From Dactylococcopsis salina PCC 8305 (lineage in GTDB: Bacteria > Cyanobacteriota > Cyanobacteriia > Cyanobacteriales > Rubidibacteraceae): 64,000 nucleotides of DNA. The notes under the pieces were generated by a model that was given only the letters and a program-made list of their open reading frames with translations, was not told the origin of the DNA and ran no database searches. The position numbers and the translations under genes were made by a program. Below, piece after piece: positions 42,256 to 51,146 of the stretch. Within the stretch, counting starts at the first letter, position 1, and every line of letters starts with the position of its first letter. The stretch is from the NCBI RefSeq assembly GCF_000317615.1, contig NC_019780.1, forward strand, positions 434,001-498,000, written 5' to 3'.

Positions 42256-42738
42256 ATGATTAGAATACTCAATCAAAATAACTCGATGAACTCGGAAGCA
42301 TCTCTTCCCAAAACTGAGACCACCCAAACTTTAGAAGAGGCTTTAGCGCAATGCCAAAATCAAGGAATGCGCCTGAGTCGCCAGCGTCGATCGATCTTAG
42401 AATTATTATGGCGGTGTGAAGAACATCTCTCCGCACGAGAAATTTATGATCGTTTAAACCAAGAAGGGAAAGACATTGGACATACCTCCGTCTATCAAAA
42501 CCTAGAAGCACTTTCCAATCATGGCATTATTGAATGTGTGGAACGTTCGGAAGGGCGACTCTATGGTCACGTCAGCGCAGCACATAGCCATATTAACTGT
42601 GTGGATAGCGGTAAAATTATAGATGTGTATGTGGAATTACCAGAAGATTTAATTCAAGAAATTGAAACTCGTACTGGTATCGAAATCACAGATTATCGCA
42701 TTAACTTCTACGGTCATCAAAAAAACTCTGCTGAGTAA
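42256..42738 (+). CDS. perR: PerR/FurC-type Fur-family regulator
   Basis: 160 residues. The winged-helix part reads GMRLSRQRRSILELLWRCEE and REIYDRLNQEGKDIGHTSVY, which matches cyanobacterial FurC (PerR), the peroxide-responsive repressor. The C-terminal metal domain has SAAHSHINCVDSG but lacks the paired CxxC zinc sites of other Fur proteins, as is usual for FurC. Likely targets are peroxiredoxins and other oxidative-stress genes. Residues for Fe-dependent histidine oxidation would be the H-rich AAHSH segment. A palindromic site lies upstream. A second start at MNSEASLP is possible. Confidence 0.87.
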   Translation: MIRILNQNNSMNSEASLPKTETTQTLEEALAQCQNQGMRLSRQRRSILELLWRCEEHLSAREIYDRLNQEGKDIGHTSVYQNLEALSNHGIIECVERSEGRLYGHVSAAHSHINCVDSGKIIDVYVELPEDLIQEIETRTGIEITDYRINFYGHQKNSAE

Positions 42739-42850
42739 TTTGTCAAAATCAAGGAGAGGAGGAGATAAGTAAACATAGACCAACAATTTCTCTACCCTCA
42801 TTTTTAGTTTCTAGATTACCAATAACCCATTACCAATAACGAGAATATAA

Positions 42851-45505
42851 GTGAGTGTTTCTTCCACAGAATTAGATTTAAAAACGCTTTTTCCCTTTGA
42901 GTTAGATAACTTTCAAGTTCGCGCCATTACTGCATTAGATGCCAAAAAATCAGTGGTGGTTTCTGTTCCCACCGGTTCAGGGAAAACCTTAGTGGGAGAA
43001 TATGCCATTCACCGCGCACTCGCCAAGGGGAAACGAGTATTTTACACGACACCATTAAAAGCACTGTCTAACCAAAAATTGCGAGACTTTCAAGAAACAT
43101 TTGGAGAGGAACAAGTGGGGCTACTCACAGGAGATGTTTCCGTTAACCGTGATGCGGGAGTTGTCGTGATGACTACAGAAATTTTCCGCAATATGCTTTA
43201 TGGAACATCGATCGGAGAGGTGGGAACCTCTTTGGAAAATGTGGAAGCAGTGGTGTTAGATGAATGTCACTACATGAATGATCCGAATCGAGGGACGGTT
43301 TGGGAAGAGTCAATTATTTACTGTCCGAAAAGCATTCAATTAGTCGCCCTTTCTGCAACCATTGCTAATGCGGGACAACTGACCGATTGGATTAATGAAA
43401 TTCACGGTCCCACTGAGTTGATTAAATCCGATTTTCGTCCAGTTCCTCTGGAGTTTTACTTTAGCACACTTAAGGGACTGTTCCCATTGCTCAATGAACA
43501 GAAAACTAAAATGAACAGTCGCTTGAAACCCAAGCAAAAAGGACGTAAAATTCGCATCAGTAAATCGGATTGTCCGACGATCGATCTTGTGGTTGAACAA
43601 TTAGCAACAAGAGAACTGCTCCCCGCCATCTATTTTATTTTTAGTCGGCGCGGTTGTGATCAATCAGTACAACAACTGAATCGCTTATCTTTAGTGACTC
43701 CCGAAGAAAAAGCACAAATTCAAGAACATCTCCAACGATTTTTAGCACAGCATCCAGAAGGAGCAAGATCAGGACAAATTGAACCGTTAAAACGGGGAGT
43801 CGCTTCTCATCATGCAGGGGTACTACCCGCATGGAAAGGGTTGGTAGAAGAGTTATTTACTCGTGGTTTGGTGAAGGTGGTATTTGCCACAGAAACCCTC
43901 GCCGCTGGGGTGAATATGCCAGCGCGAACCACTGTGATTTCCTCGTTATCGAAACGAACGGATCAAGGACATCGCTTGTTGCGAGCTTCCGAGTTTCTAC
44001 AAATGTCTGGACGAGCCGGACGTAGAGGAATGGATCAACGGGGGAATGTGGTTTGTGTGCAAACTCGCTTTGAAGGAGCAAAAGAAGCGGCGTATTTAGC
44101 GACGAGAGAGTCTGATCCGCTAGTGAGTCAGTTTACGCCGACTTATGGGATGGTGTTGAATTTATTACAACGACAGACGATTCAGGAGGCGAAGTCGTTG
44201 TTACAACGGAGTTTTGCTCAGTATTTGGCAAATCTAAAGTTAATTCCAGAACAAAAGGCGATCGCGCAGTTGACGCAAGAGATTGCTCGGATTGATGTCC
44301 AAATTGCACCAATTCCGAGGGCGTACTTTAATCAATACGAAAAACTACAAGCACATCTTAAGGAAGAGAAACGGATTCTGAAGTATTTAGACAAACAAGC
44401 ACAGCGCGATCGAACTCCTGCTTTAAGTGCAGCCATATCACAGTTGCGATCGGGCGATCTTTTATTCTTGAAAGGAAAGTATGTAACAGTTTCTTCTCCT
44501 CTTCCTGCGGTTTTAGTGCAAACAACAGGCTCTCCTGGTCAATCCTCCCTTTTAATTTGTTTAGCGGCGGATAATCGTTGGTATGTCGCCACAGAACGGG
44601 ATGTGAGCGCGATCGGGGAAGTTTTACTACCAGAATCTTATTTTTCCTCGATCGATCTACCGCCAGACTTAGAAATCAAACCAGGAAAACGCCGTAAAGG
44701 AGACGAAATCACTGCCGAAATTGCTCAAAGAATGGAAGAGGTTGAGATTCCCGACACAGATGCACCAGAAGTCGCCGCCCAGAAGGAGAAAATTAAAGAC
44801 ATTCAACAGCGCATGAGTAGCCATCCGCTACAGCAATGGGGACAACCGAAACAACTGTTGAAAACTTACAGCCGTCGTCAACAACTAGAGGAAGAGTTAG
44901 AAAGACACCAAGCCAACACGAGAGAAAATCAATCTCAACACTGGCGAGAGTTTTTGGATATCTGTGAAGTGTTGGAAACCTTTGGCGCTTTAGAAAAGTA
45001 TCAACCCACCTCTCTCGGACAAACGGCGGCGGCAATTCGTGGCGATAATGAATTATGGCTCGGTTTAGCGCTTCGATCGGGTCATTTTGATGAATTGTCC
45101 CCTGCTTATTTAGCAGCTGCTTGTTCCGCATTAATTACGGAAACCCCACGTCCCGATAGTGAAAGTGATTTCCCGCCACCGATGCCAGTGATTAACGCCT
45201 TGAGTGAATTACGGGGAATACGACGCGAGTTATTTCAAGTACAAAGACGGAATCGAGTCGCGATTCCTTTGTGGTTAGAACCCGATTTAATTGGTTTAGT
45301 GGAACAATGGGTTGAGGGGATCGAATGGCAGGACTTGTGTGATGCTACCAGTTTGGATGAGGGAGATTTAGTGAGAATTTTGCGTCGATCGCGCGATTTT
45401 CTCTCTCAGATTCCTCATGTTCCCTATTTACCCAATGTCTTGGCGATGAACGCTCGTTTAGCCGTAGAACAAATGGAACGCTTCCCCGTGCAAGAATTTG
45501 AATAA
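42851..45505 (+). CDS. Ski2/Mtr4-like DExH-box RNA helicase with DSHCT domain
   Basis: 884 residues, GTG start. Motif I is SVPTGSGKT, motif II is VLDECHYMND, motif III is LSATIAN, and motif VI is QMSGRAGRRGMDQRG. After the two RecA domains comes a ratchet-like region and the C-terminal DSHCT helical bundle (PVINALSELRGIRRELFQVQ, VEQWVEGIEWQDLC). Similar proteins occur throughout cyanobacteria, and the chloroplast relative ISE2 acts in plastid RNA processing. A role in RNA unwinding and turnover or ribosome maturation in the cytosol is therefore likely. The upstream gap contains a TACCAATAACCCATTACCAA heptamer-like repeat. Confidence 0.92.
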   Translation: MSVSSTELDLKTLFPFELDNFQVRAITALDAKKSVVVSVPTGSGKTLVGEYAIHRALAKGKRVFYTTPLKALSNQKLRDFQETFGEEQVGLLTGDVSVNRDAGVVVMTTEIFRNMLYGTSIGEVGTSLENVEAVVLDECHYMNDPNRGTVWEESIIYCPKSIQLVALSATIANAGQLTDWINEIHGPTELIKSDFRPVPLEFYFSTLKGLFPLLNEQKTKMNSRLKPKQKGRKIRISKSDCPTIDLVVEQLATRELLPAIYFIFSRRGCDQSVQQLNRLSLVTPEEKAQIQEHLQRFLAQHPEGARSGQIEPLKRGVASHHAGVLPAWKGLVEELFTRGLVKVVFATETLAAGVNMPARTTVISSLSKRTDQGHRLLRASEFLQMSGRAGRRGMDQRGNVVCVQTRFEGAKEAAYLATRESDPLVSQFTPTYGMVLNLLQRQTIQEAKSLLQRSFAQYLANLKLIPEQKAIAQLTQEIARIDVQIAPIPRAYFNQYEKLQAHLKEEKRILKYLDKQAQRDRTPALSAAISQLRSGDLLFLKGKYVTVSSPLPAVLVQTTGSPGQSSLLICLAADNRWYVATERDVSAIGEVLLPESYFSSIDLPPDLEIKPGKRRKGDEITAEIAQRMEEVEIPDTDAPEVAAQKEKIKDIQQRMSSHPLQQWGQPKQLLKTYSRRQQLEEELERHQANTRENQSQHWREFLDICEVLETFGALEKYQPTSLGQTAAAIRGDNELWLGLALRSGHFDELSPAYLAAACSALITETPRPDSESDFPPPMPVINALSELRGIRRELFQVQRRNRVAIPLWLEPDLIGLVEQWVEGIEWQDLCDATSLDEGDLVRILRRSRDFLSQIPHVPYLPNVLAMNARLAVEQMERFPVQEFE

Positions 45506-45507
45506 AA

Positions 45508-45602
45508 GTAGGTTGGGTGCAGCGAAGCGAAACCCAACACAAATTGGTCATTAGTCATTAGTCATTGGGAATCAAGAAGTGAGAAGTGAGAAGTGAGAAG
45601 TG
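45508..45602. repeat. GTTGGGT copy and two heptamer arrays after the helicase gene
   Basis: 45508-45545 is a GTTGGGT-family unit starting two bases after the helicase stop. 45546-45566 is three GGTCATT/AGTCATT heptamers. 45576-45603 is four exact GAAGTGA heptamers. The MITE-B element begins immediately after. Confidence 0.88.
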
Positions 45603-45977
45603 ATACCATTTTGGAGAAGTCAAGTTACAGTAAATCCCCCCTAGCCCCCCTTTGAAAGGGCAGGGCTGTTTCATTCTCGGGGTCAAAATTGAAGGCGATT
45701 GCGCTCCGCGCACCGATGCGAAGCATCGATTGAGCCGAAGGCTCACCGAGCTTCGCTCGATCGCCTGAACCTCTTACGGTACGTTCGATCGAAGCCTTTT
45801 TCTTACTTTTTGACTAATTCATAAGAAAAAAGAGTCCTGAAATCTCCCCCATCTCCCTTGTCTCCCTTGTCTCCCCCATCTCCCTACCTCCCTTGATTTC
45901 ATTCATAATGAAACAGCCCTGCTTTGAAAAGGGGGAAAAATGGGTTGGTGTGTAGCGCCAGTTTATCAAAATGGTAT
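45603..45977. mobile_element. MITE-B copy carrying an inserted MITE-A (nested)
   Basis: Ends ATACCATTTTG (45603-45613) and CAAAATGGTAT (45967-45977) are perfect 11-base inverted repeats. Within it lies a G/C palindromic repeat (CCCCCCTAGCCCCCC) split by MITE-A copy 2. Subtracting that insert (263 bases) and its 9-base duplication leaves exactly 103 bases, the length of the uninterrupted MITE-B at 60037-60139. The outermost TA/TA suggests a TA target duplication. Confidence 0.85.
45660..45922. mobile_element. MITE-A copy 2 (263 bp)
   Basis: Bounded by GCAGGGCTGTTTCATTCT and its inverse; flanked by TTTGAAAGG (45651-45659) and TTTGAAAAG (45923-45931), a 9-base duplication with one difference. 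It contains four mini-hairpins at 45701-45759 and a CTCCC-rich pyrimidine tract near the right end. It lies in the same orientation as the partial copy at 37606-37685. Confidence 0.9.
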
Positions 45978-46060
45978 GAGTTTAAATGCCTATTTTTCTC
46001 TTTTCTCTCTACTCGTTTCTTAATGACTGGTTACTGATCACTGATCACTGGTCACTGATT
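45978..46060. repeat. Heptamer array abutting the tatC stop
   Basis: TGACTGG, TTACTGA, TCACTGA, TCACTGG, TCACTGA run from 46024 to 46058, two bases before the complement of the tatC stop codon. They are of the same heptamer type as the purQ/glmU array. Confidence 0.88.
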
Positions 46061-46825
46061 TCACCTTCCCAGCATTTTAACCACACCAATCCCACCAAAA
46101 TACAATCCTAACACCGCTCCCGCGAGGAGAGATTGAGTCATCGGATCAGTGGAAGGGGTTAAAACCGCACCGAGTACCACCGAACCTAAAATGATGTAAC
46201 GCCACCCAGAAATCATTGTCTGGGAGGAGACAATTCCTAACAGTCCTAACAATACCTGAATAATGGGAATTTGGAACGCCAAAGCGGTACTAAACAACAA
46301 GAGAAGAACAAAACGAAAATACTTATCGATCGACCACATTTGTTCTACGACATCCTCACCATAATTAATAAAGAACTTTAACGCCGCCGGAACTAAAGCA
46401 TAATAAGCAAAAACCAATCCCACACCAAACAGCAAAGTTGATCCGACCATCACTGGAACTAAAAGACGACGTTCGCCACGAGTTAAACCAGGAAGGATAA
46501 ATAACAGAATCTGATAAACAATGAATGGACTCGCCACTAACAAGCCACTGTAACCAGCGACTTTAATAGAAACAAAGAAATATTCTCCTGGGGCGAGTTG
46601 TAAGAATTTTACCCCCTGTGCGGGAACTTGTAGCGCTTCAACAATTGGTCTGACGAAGATAAAACAGCCAATGATTCCCACCCCTACCGCAATCAAGGAA
46701 TAAAAAATGCGCCAACGCAGTTCTTCGAGATGATCAAAAATTGACATCTCTTTCTCGTCGGGGATTTCGTTGAGATAGTGATTTTCTGCTCGATCGTACT
46801 TGGTATTCGTTTCAACTGGGGACAT
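46061..46825 (-). CDS. tatC: Twin-arginine translocase subunit TatC
   Basis: 254 residues with six transmembrane segments. The N-terminal signature [20 protein letters not shown], the first-loop glutamate region [20 protein letters not shown], and the end segment [21 protein letters not shown] are typical. TatC binds the twin-arginine signal of folded precursor proteins and, with TatA/B, moves them across the thylakoid or plasma membrane. tatA is not in the window. One candidate substrate is nearby, the RR-lipoprotein at 49704. The gene stands alone, with a heptamer array at its 3' end. Confidence 0.96.
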   Translation of the reverse strand: MSPVETNTKYDRAENHYLNEIPDEKEMSIFDHLEELRWRIFYSLIAVGVGIIGCFIFVRPIVEALQVPAQGVKFLQLAPGEYFFVSIKVAGYSGLLVASPFIVYQILLFILPGLTRGERRLLVPVMVGSTLLFGVGLVFAYYALVPAALKFFINYGEDVVEQMWSIDKYFRFVLLLLFSTALAFQIPIIQVLLGLLGIVSSQTMISGWRYIILGSVVLGAVLTPSTDPMTQSLLAGAVLGLYFGGIGVVKMLGR

Positions 46826-47131
46826 TTCGGTTTAGCTGATATGTGCAGTTTGTCCCTCCTATTCTATCTATTACTTAGGAATTAGGTAACGCTTATAGCA
46901 ATTCTCAAACAGTGACCAGTGATCAGTAGTATCAAGTTCGCTCAATACCCAACCTACGACTATGGTGTTGGGTTACGTTTTCACTTCACTAGGGCCTACG
47001 GCTACGAATATGGTGTTGGGTTACGTTTTCACTTCACCCAACCGACGACTATGGTGTTGGGTTACGTTTTCACTTCACCCAACCGACGACTATGGGGTTG
47101 GGTTACATTTTCACTTCACCCAACCGACGAA
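46826..47131. repeat. GTTGGGT-family tandem array between tatC and the aldo/keto reductase
   Basis: TATGGTGTTGGG units start at 46961, 47009, 47050 and 47091 (spacings 48, 41, 41), each running GTTACGTTTTCACTTCACCC into AACC. A heptamer-like CAGTGACCAGTGATCAGTAG precedes them (46911-46930). No gene was seen; short plus-strand frames are repeat-coded. Confidence 0.88.
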
Positions 47132-48079
47132 TTAAAGCTGGCTCACTTGGTTTAATTCCTGAACGTCCTCTGAGTCTAAACTCCAGCCGATCGCCCCCGC
47201 ATTTTGTTGAGCCTGGGTGGCATTTTTCGCACCAGGAATCGGAATTGCGCCTCGACAAATTACCCAGTTTAATGCGACTTGTGCAGGGGTTTTGTTGTAT
47301 TTTTCCGCGAGTTTTTGCAGGGAATTAATAACAGGAGAAATTTTATTGATCCCAGAGGCTTTGAATTTAGGGTCTAAACGTCGCGCACCAGTGGGTTTTT
47401 CCGAACCAGTATATTTTCCTGTTAGCAAACCTTGGGCTAAAGGGCTGTAAGCGATGATCGTAACGCCTAATTCTTCGGCAGTTTCCCAGATGCCATTGTT
47501 TTCAATTTTTCGATCGAGCAACGAATAAAGAACCTGGTTACTCGCTAAAGGAACACCGCGTTTTTGCAAGTGTTCGTGAGCTTCTCGCATTTGACTAGCG
47601 GAATAGTTACTCACTCCTACTGCTTTAATTCTTCCCTGTTTCACTTCTTTTGCCAAAGCATCCATGAGGGTTTCTTGATTCATAAAAAAGGAAAAGGGAG
47701 AATGCACCTGATATAAAGGAATGCTTTCCACTTCCAAACGTTTTAGGCTTTCTGTGAGCGTATCTGCTACAACTTGCGGAAAAATCCGCCAAGGTAACGG
47801 AAAATATTTCGTTGCGATCGAGACAGGAGTATCATTATCCTTAGCAAACTGACCTAATAATCGTTCTGACTCTCCCAAACCATAGACTTCGGCGGTATCA
47901 AATAACGTAATACCAGCTTCTATCGATGCTTGAAACGCATCTTTGACCTGAGTTTGGTCGTATTCTTTGCCATAATCCCAAAATAATCGATCGCCCCAAG
48001 ACCAAGTCCCAACGCCGAGGGGCGTAACTTGTGGACCATTTTTCCCTAAAGCAACCGTAGTCGGTGTGGTCGTATTCAT
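47132..48079 (-). CDS. Aldo/keto reductase
   Basis: 315 residues, a TIM-barrel NADPH-dependent oxidoreductase. The catalytic tetrad is visible: Asp and Tyr in LFDTAEVYGLGESE, Lys in SIATKYFPL, and His in YQVHSPFS. The cofactor region near the C-terminus is RGAIPIPGAKNATQAQQNAG. Such enzymes reduce carbonyl compounds and are commonly implicated in aldehyde detoxification; the substrate here is unknown. It is cytosolic. The stop lies at the edge of a repeat array. A divergent CobT-like gene starts 39 bases from its start codon, so they may share a control region. Confidence 0.93.
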   Translation of the reverse strand: MNTTTPTTVALGKNGPQVTPLGVGTWSWGDRLFWDYGKEYDQTQVKDAFQASIEAGITLFDTAEVYGLGESERLLGQFAKDNDTPVSIATKYFPLPWRIFPQVVADTLTESLKRLEVESIPLYQVHSPFSFFMNQETLMDALAKEVKQGRIKAVGVSNYSASQMREAHEHLQKRGVPLASNQVLYSLLDRKIENNGIWETAEELGVTIIAYSPLAQGLLTGKYTGSEKPTGARRLDPKFKASGINKISPVINSLQKLAEKYNKTPAQVALNWVICRGAIPIPGAKNATQAQQNAGAIGWSLDSEDVQELNQVSQL

Positions 48080-48117
48080 AACTCTTTACAATTGAACTAT
48101 CACTCACTAGCTTAGAC

Positions 48118-49221
48118 ATGATTCGGATTTATACACAAATTCAACAAGGACATCGCTGGTTAACTCAATATCGCGGAAAACGCCCCGCCTTTGCTTGTGT
48201 TTTAGGGTTTACAGAAACGGGATTATTGCCTAAAATTTCCGCCGCCGGAGCCACCCCAGACGATCGGCGCTACACTGCGATCGCGGACGCAGAATGTTTG
48301 GTCAATGGCATCCAACTGCACCCGAAACATCCCTTACCTCCCCTCACCGTTGGCGCTTCTCCTACTCTAATTTCCCGTGCGTTTGTGGAAGCGCTTTCTC
48401 TCCCCGTTTATGTATTTAATGCGGGTTTACCCCATTCCCCTGCGATTCCTCACATTGATCTCGCGGGAAAACCCGCGCAATGTGTTTCCACAGGAAAGGC
48501 ACTCCCTCAAGCAACAGTCGAACATTTATTCGCCCAAGGCTGGCATTGGGGAGAAGTTCTCGCGCAAACAGTAAAAGATAGTTATTTAACTATTGGGGAA
48601 TGTGTTGTCGGAGGAACAACCACAGCTTTAGGGTTACTCACGGGGTTGAGAGTCGCCGCCGCCAACAAAATTAATAGCAGTCATCCTCAATGTAATCATC
48701 AGCAAAAATGGGAAATTGTCCAAGCTGGGTTAGGAAAAACCGATTGGTATTTTCAACAAACCGCTATTGATCCCTTTGCGGTAGTGGCTGCGGTTGGTGA
48801 TCCGATGCAAGCCGTTGTTGCTGGTATGGCGTTATCTGCAAGTCGAGAGGTGGGCGTTTTACTCGCTGGAGGAACACAAATGCTGGCGGTTTATGGCTTA
48901 ATTCAACGCTTATTGAGAAATGGGAGTCGAGGCGATTTAGATAAAATTGTCGTTGGGACAACCCGTTGGGTTGCAGAAGACCTTACGGGTGATACGATTG
49001 GACTGGCGAAAACCTTACAGGATGTCCCATTACTTGCTACAGGATTGAGCTTTGCCACCTCAGAGTTTCCCCAACTTACTGCTTATGAAGATGGTTATGT
49101 CAAAGAAGGGGTTGGGGCTGGAGGTTGCGCGATCGCAGCTCATTTGGATTTAGGTTGGAGTCAAGCCCAATTGTTAAGCACAATTGAAGCGTTAGTCCAA
49201 CAATATGCCAAAATCAGTTAA
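48118..49221 (+). CDS. CobT-like nicotinate-nucleotide phosphoribosyltransferase family protein
   Basis: 367 residues. It belongs to the divergent CobT-like family found in cyanobacteria and archaea: FACVLGFTETGLLPKISAAG, VYVFNAGLPHSP, TIGECVVGGTTTALGLLTGL and VLLAGGTQMLAVYGL are its landmarks. The predicted reaction is transfer of the ribose-phosphate of nicotinate mononucleotide to the lower-ligand base of cobamides; cyanobacteria mostly make pseudocobalamin with adenine. The exact reaction of this subfamily is not proven. It is cytosolic. The 3' end overlaps the convergent coiled-coil gene by four bases. Confidence 0.88.
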   Translation: MIRIYTQIQQGHRWLTQYRGKRPAFACVLGFTETGLLPKISAAGATPDDRRYTAIADAECLVNGIQLHPKHPLPPLTVGASPTLISRAFVEALSLPVYVFNAGLPHSPAIPHIDLAGKPAQCVSTGKALPQATVEHLFAQGWHWGEVLAQTVKDSYLTIGECVVGGTTTALGLLTGLRVAAANKINSSHPQCNHQQKWEIVQAGLGKTDWYFQQTAIDPFAVVAAVGDPMQAVVAGMALSASREVGVLLAGGTQMLAVYGLIQRLLRNGSRGDLDKIVVGTTRWVAEDLTGDTIGLAKTLQDVPLLATGLSFATSEFPQLTAYEDGYVKEGVGAGGCAIAAHLDLGWSQAQLLSTIEALVQQYAKIS

Positions 49222-49586
49222 AAGTGAATGCGTTGGGCGAGGAGTTGTTCTTCTAAAGCCGCAATTCGGTTATAGGCGGCGGCAAGTTGAGTGTTTAAAC
49301 GACGGATTTGGATTTCTGGAGAAACTTCTTCCCCGTCAGATGCTCGGTTTCCACCAGTGTTCGTGTCGTCATCGAGTAAAACATCCTTATGACCCATCAT
49401 GGCACTAAAACCGCGGTGATGGTTTTCAGAGGAAGATTCATTAATCGCAACATTTTCCGAGTTTTCACTTGCGCTGTTACGCATGGTTATCGTCTCTTCA
49501 AAACGATTGTTGAGGTGTTCAACAACCGTATAAAGGCGATCGATTTTTTGTTCGAGGGTGATGATATGATTTTGCAGTCGATCCAT
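49218..49586 (-). CDS. Coiled-coil protein of unknown function
   Basis: 122 residues. The N-terminal (DRLQNHIITLEQKIDRLYTV) and C-terminal (RRLNTQLAAAYNRIAALEEQ) thirds have heptad patterns of coiled coils; the middle is polar and acidic (ASENSENVAINESSSENHHR, then DDDTNTGGN) and probably disordered. No signal peptide, no membrane span and no cysteine. I recognise no family. It looks like a small scaffolding or cell-division-type protein only in the general sense. It overlaps the CobT-like gene tail-to-tail by four bases. Confidence 0.7.
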   Translation of the reverse strand: MDRLQNHIITLEQKIDRLYTVVEHLNNRFEETITMRNSASENSENVAINESSSENHHRGFSAMMGHKDVLLDDDTNTGGNRASDGEEVSPEIQIRRLNTQLAAAYNRIAALEEQLLAQRIHF

Positions 49587-49703
49587 GAACGATCCTAATA
49601 GCAGTTGTTCTACGGTGATAGGTAAAACCCTATTCCCTAACCATGATATTCCCTGTATCGAGATATCTCTTTATATTACGGATTCATTTAATTTTTCAGA
49701 GTT

Positions 49704-50813
49704 ATGTTAAACCGTCGTGAAGTTTTGTTAATTACTTTAATGAGCGCGATCGCACCGTTTTTGTCATCTTGTCGCACTAGCAACAATTCTCTAGTGATTA
49801 AAGTGTTAGAAGACTCGATTCCCCCTCAACTTCTGGGAGATTTTAAAAAACAGTTTCCGCTCGATCGAACCCTAGATATTAAGCCAATTTCGCAGTTAGA
49901 AAGTCTCTATCAATTCCTCGAAAATGCAGTCACCAAAGACAACCAAAAAACAGCAAATTTAGTCACATTAGGAGATATTTGGCTAGAAAAAGCGATTAAA
50001 AAAGAGTTAATTCAACCGCTAACCGTTAATTCTCTCCGTAACTGGGAAATGCTACCCGCTTCCTGGCAAAAATTAGTCCAACGCGATCGAAACGGGAATC
50101 TAGATGCTAGAGGAAAGGTTTGGGGGATTCCCTACCGTTGGGGAAGCACAGTGATTGCTTACCGCGAAGATCGGTTTCGTCAAGCGGGATATGATCCGCC
50201 GACAGACTGGGGAGATTTATGGCGAGAAGAATTGCGCGATCGAATTTCTTTACTCAATCAACCGCGAGAAGTCATTGGGTTAACCTTAAAAAAACTCGGA
50301 TTTTCTTATAACACTCCTGATTTAGACTCAATTTCCGACTTAAAAACCGCACTAAAAACCCTCAACCAACAAGTTAAATTTTATAGTTCTCAATCCTATT
50401 TACAACCCTTAATTTTAGAAGACACTTGGGTTGCTGTGGGTTGGTCAAATGACCTTTTACAATTACGCACCCGTTACCCCGATATTAAAACCATTATCCC
50501 GCGATCGGGAACAGCGCTTTGGGCTGATTTATGGGTGAATCCCACAGGAAACGAAGCCATTTCCGAGGCGATTTTACAATGGATTGATTTTTGTTTAAAT
50601 CCTAAAGCAGCGAATCAAATTGGCATTTTTACTAATGCGTCTTCTCCCATTTTTATCAATGCTAACCGTGATAAAATTCCGAAGAGTTTAGGAGAAGATA
50701 AGATTAAAAACCCCTCTTCAGAAGTATTAGAAAAGAGCGAGTTTTTATTACCATTATCGCCAAAAACAGAGGAACAATATCAAGGATTCTGGAAAGGAAT
50801 GAGGAGAAGTTAA
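49704..50813 (+). CDS. Extracellular solute-binding lipoprotein with twin-arginine signal
   Basis: 369 residues. The N-terminus NRREVLLITLMSAIAPFLSS then C is a twin-arginine signal with a lipobox (LSSC), so the protein should be exported folded and lipid-anchored on the outer face of the inner membrane. The rest resembles periplasmic binding proteins of the spermidine/putrescine (PotD-like) type: VWGIPYRWGSTVIAYREDRF, PPTDWGDLWREELRDRI and DTWVAVGWSNDLLQLR. No permease or ATPase is adjacent, so the ligand is uncertain. A heptamer array starts at the base after the stop codon. Confidence 0.88.
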   Translation: MLNRREVLLITLMSAIAPFLSSCRTSNNSLVIKVLEDSIPPQLLGDFKKQFPLDRTLDIKPISQLESLYQFLENAVTKDNQKTANLVTLGDIWLEKAIKKELIQPLTVNSLRNWEMLPASWQKLVQRDRNGNLDARGKVWGIPYRWGSTVIAYREDRFRQAGYDPPTDWGDLWREELRDRISLLNQPREVIGLTLKKLGFSYNTPDLDSISDLKTALKTLNQQVKFYSSQSYLQPLILEDTWVAVGWSNDLLQLRTRYPDIKTIIPRSGTALWADLWVNPTGNEAISEAILQWIDFCLNPKAANQIGIFTNASSPIFINANRDKIPKSLGEDKIKNPSSEVLEKSEFLLPLSPKTEEQYQGFWKGMRRS

Positions 50814-51146
50814 TTCGTTATTTGTTATTCGTTATTTGTTATTTGTTATCTGAAATTGAAAAAAATTTGCTATATAACACCAGCCCCCTAACCCCCAAGT
50901 TTGGGGGAACTTGATGAACTTTATTTGTAGCAACTATTAGAGTATTTCATATTATTTATCACTGGTAAAATGATGTAGCCAAGCAATAAATAACAATTAA
51001 TCGTCAAAAAAACCTAGCAACATCTCTCCCCATTTCCCCAGAGGTGAATTGTAAATTCATCCTTCCTAACCCCCCTTTGAAAGGGGGGAACGGTTTATTA
51101 ACTTTTTACATAAGAATTAGAACTGCTATAGTTTTGATTGATAATT
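50814..51146. repeat. Repeat-containing intergenic region
   Basis: 50814-50848 has five heptamers (TTCGTTA/TTTGTTA) starting directly after the TAA stop. 50883-50912 is a GCCCCCTAACCCCCAAGTTTGGGGG-like element. 51067-51092 is a CCCCCCTTTGAAAGGGGGG palindrome, followed by an inverted TTTTTACATAAGAATTAGAA (51095-51114) related to the ends at 4111 and 5033. No gene was seen. Confidence 0.85.
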
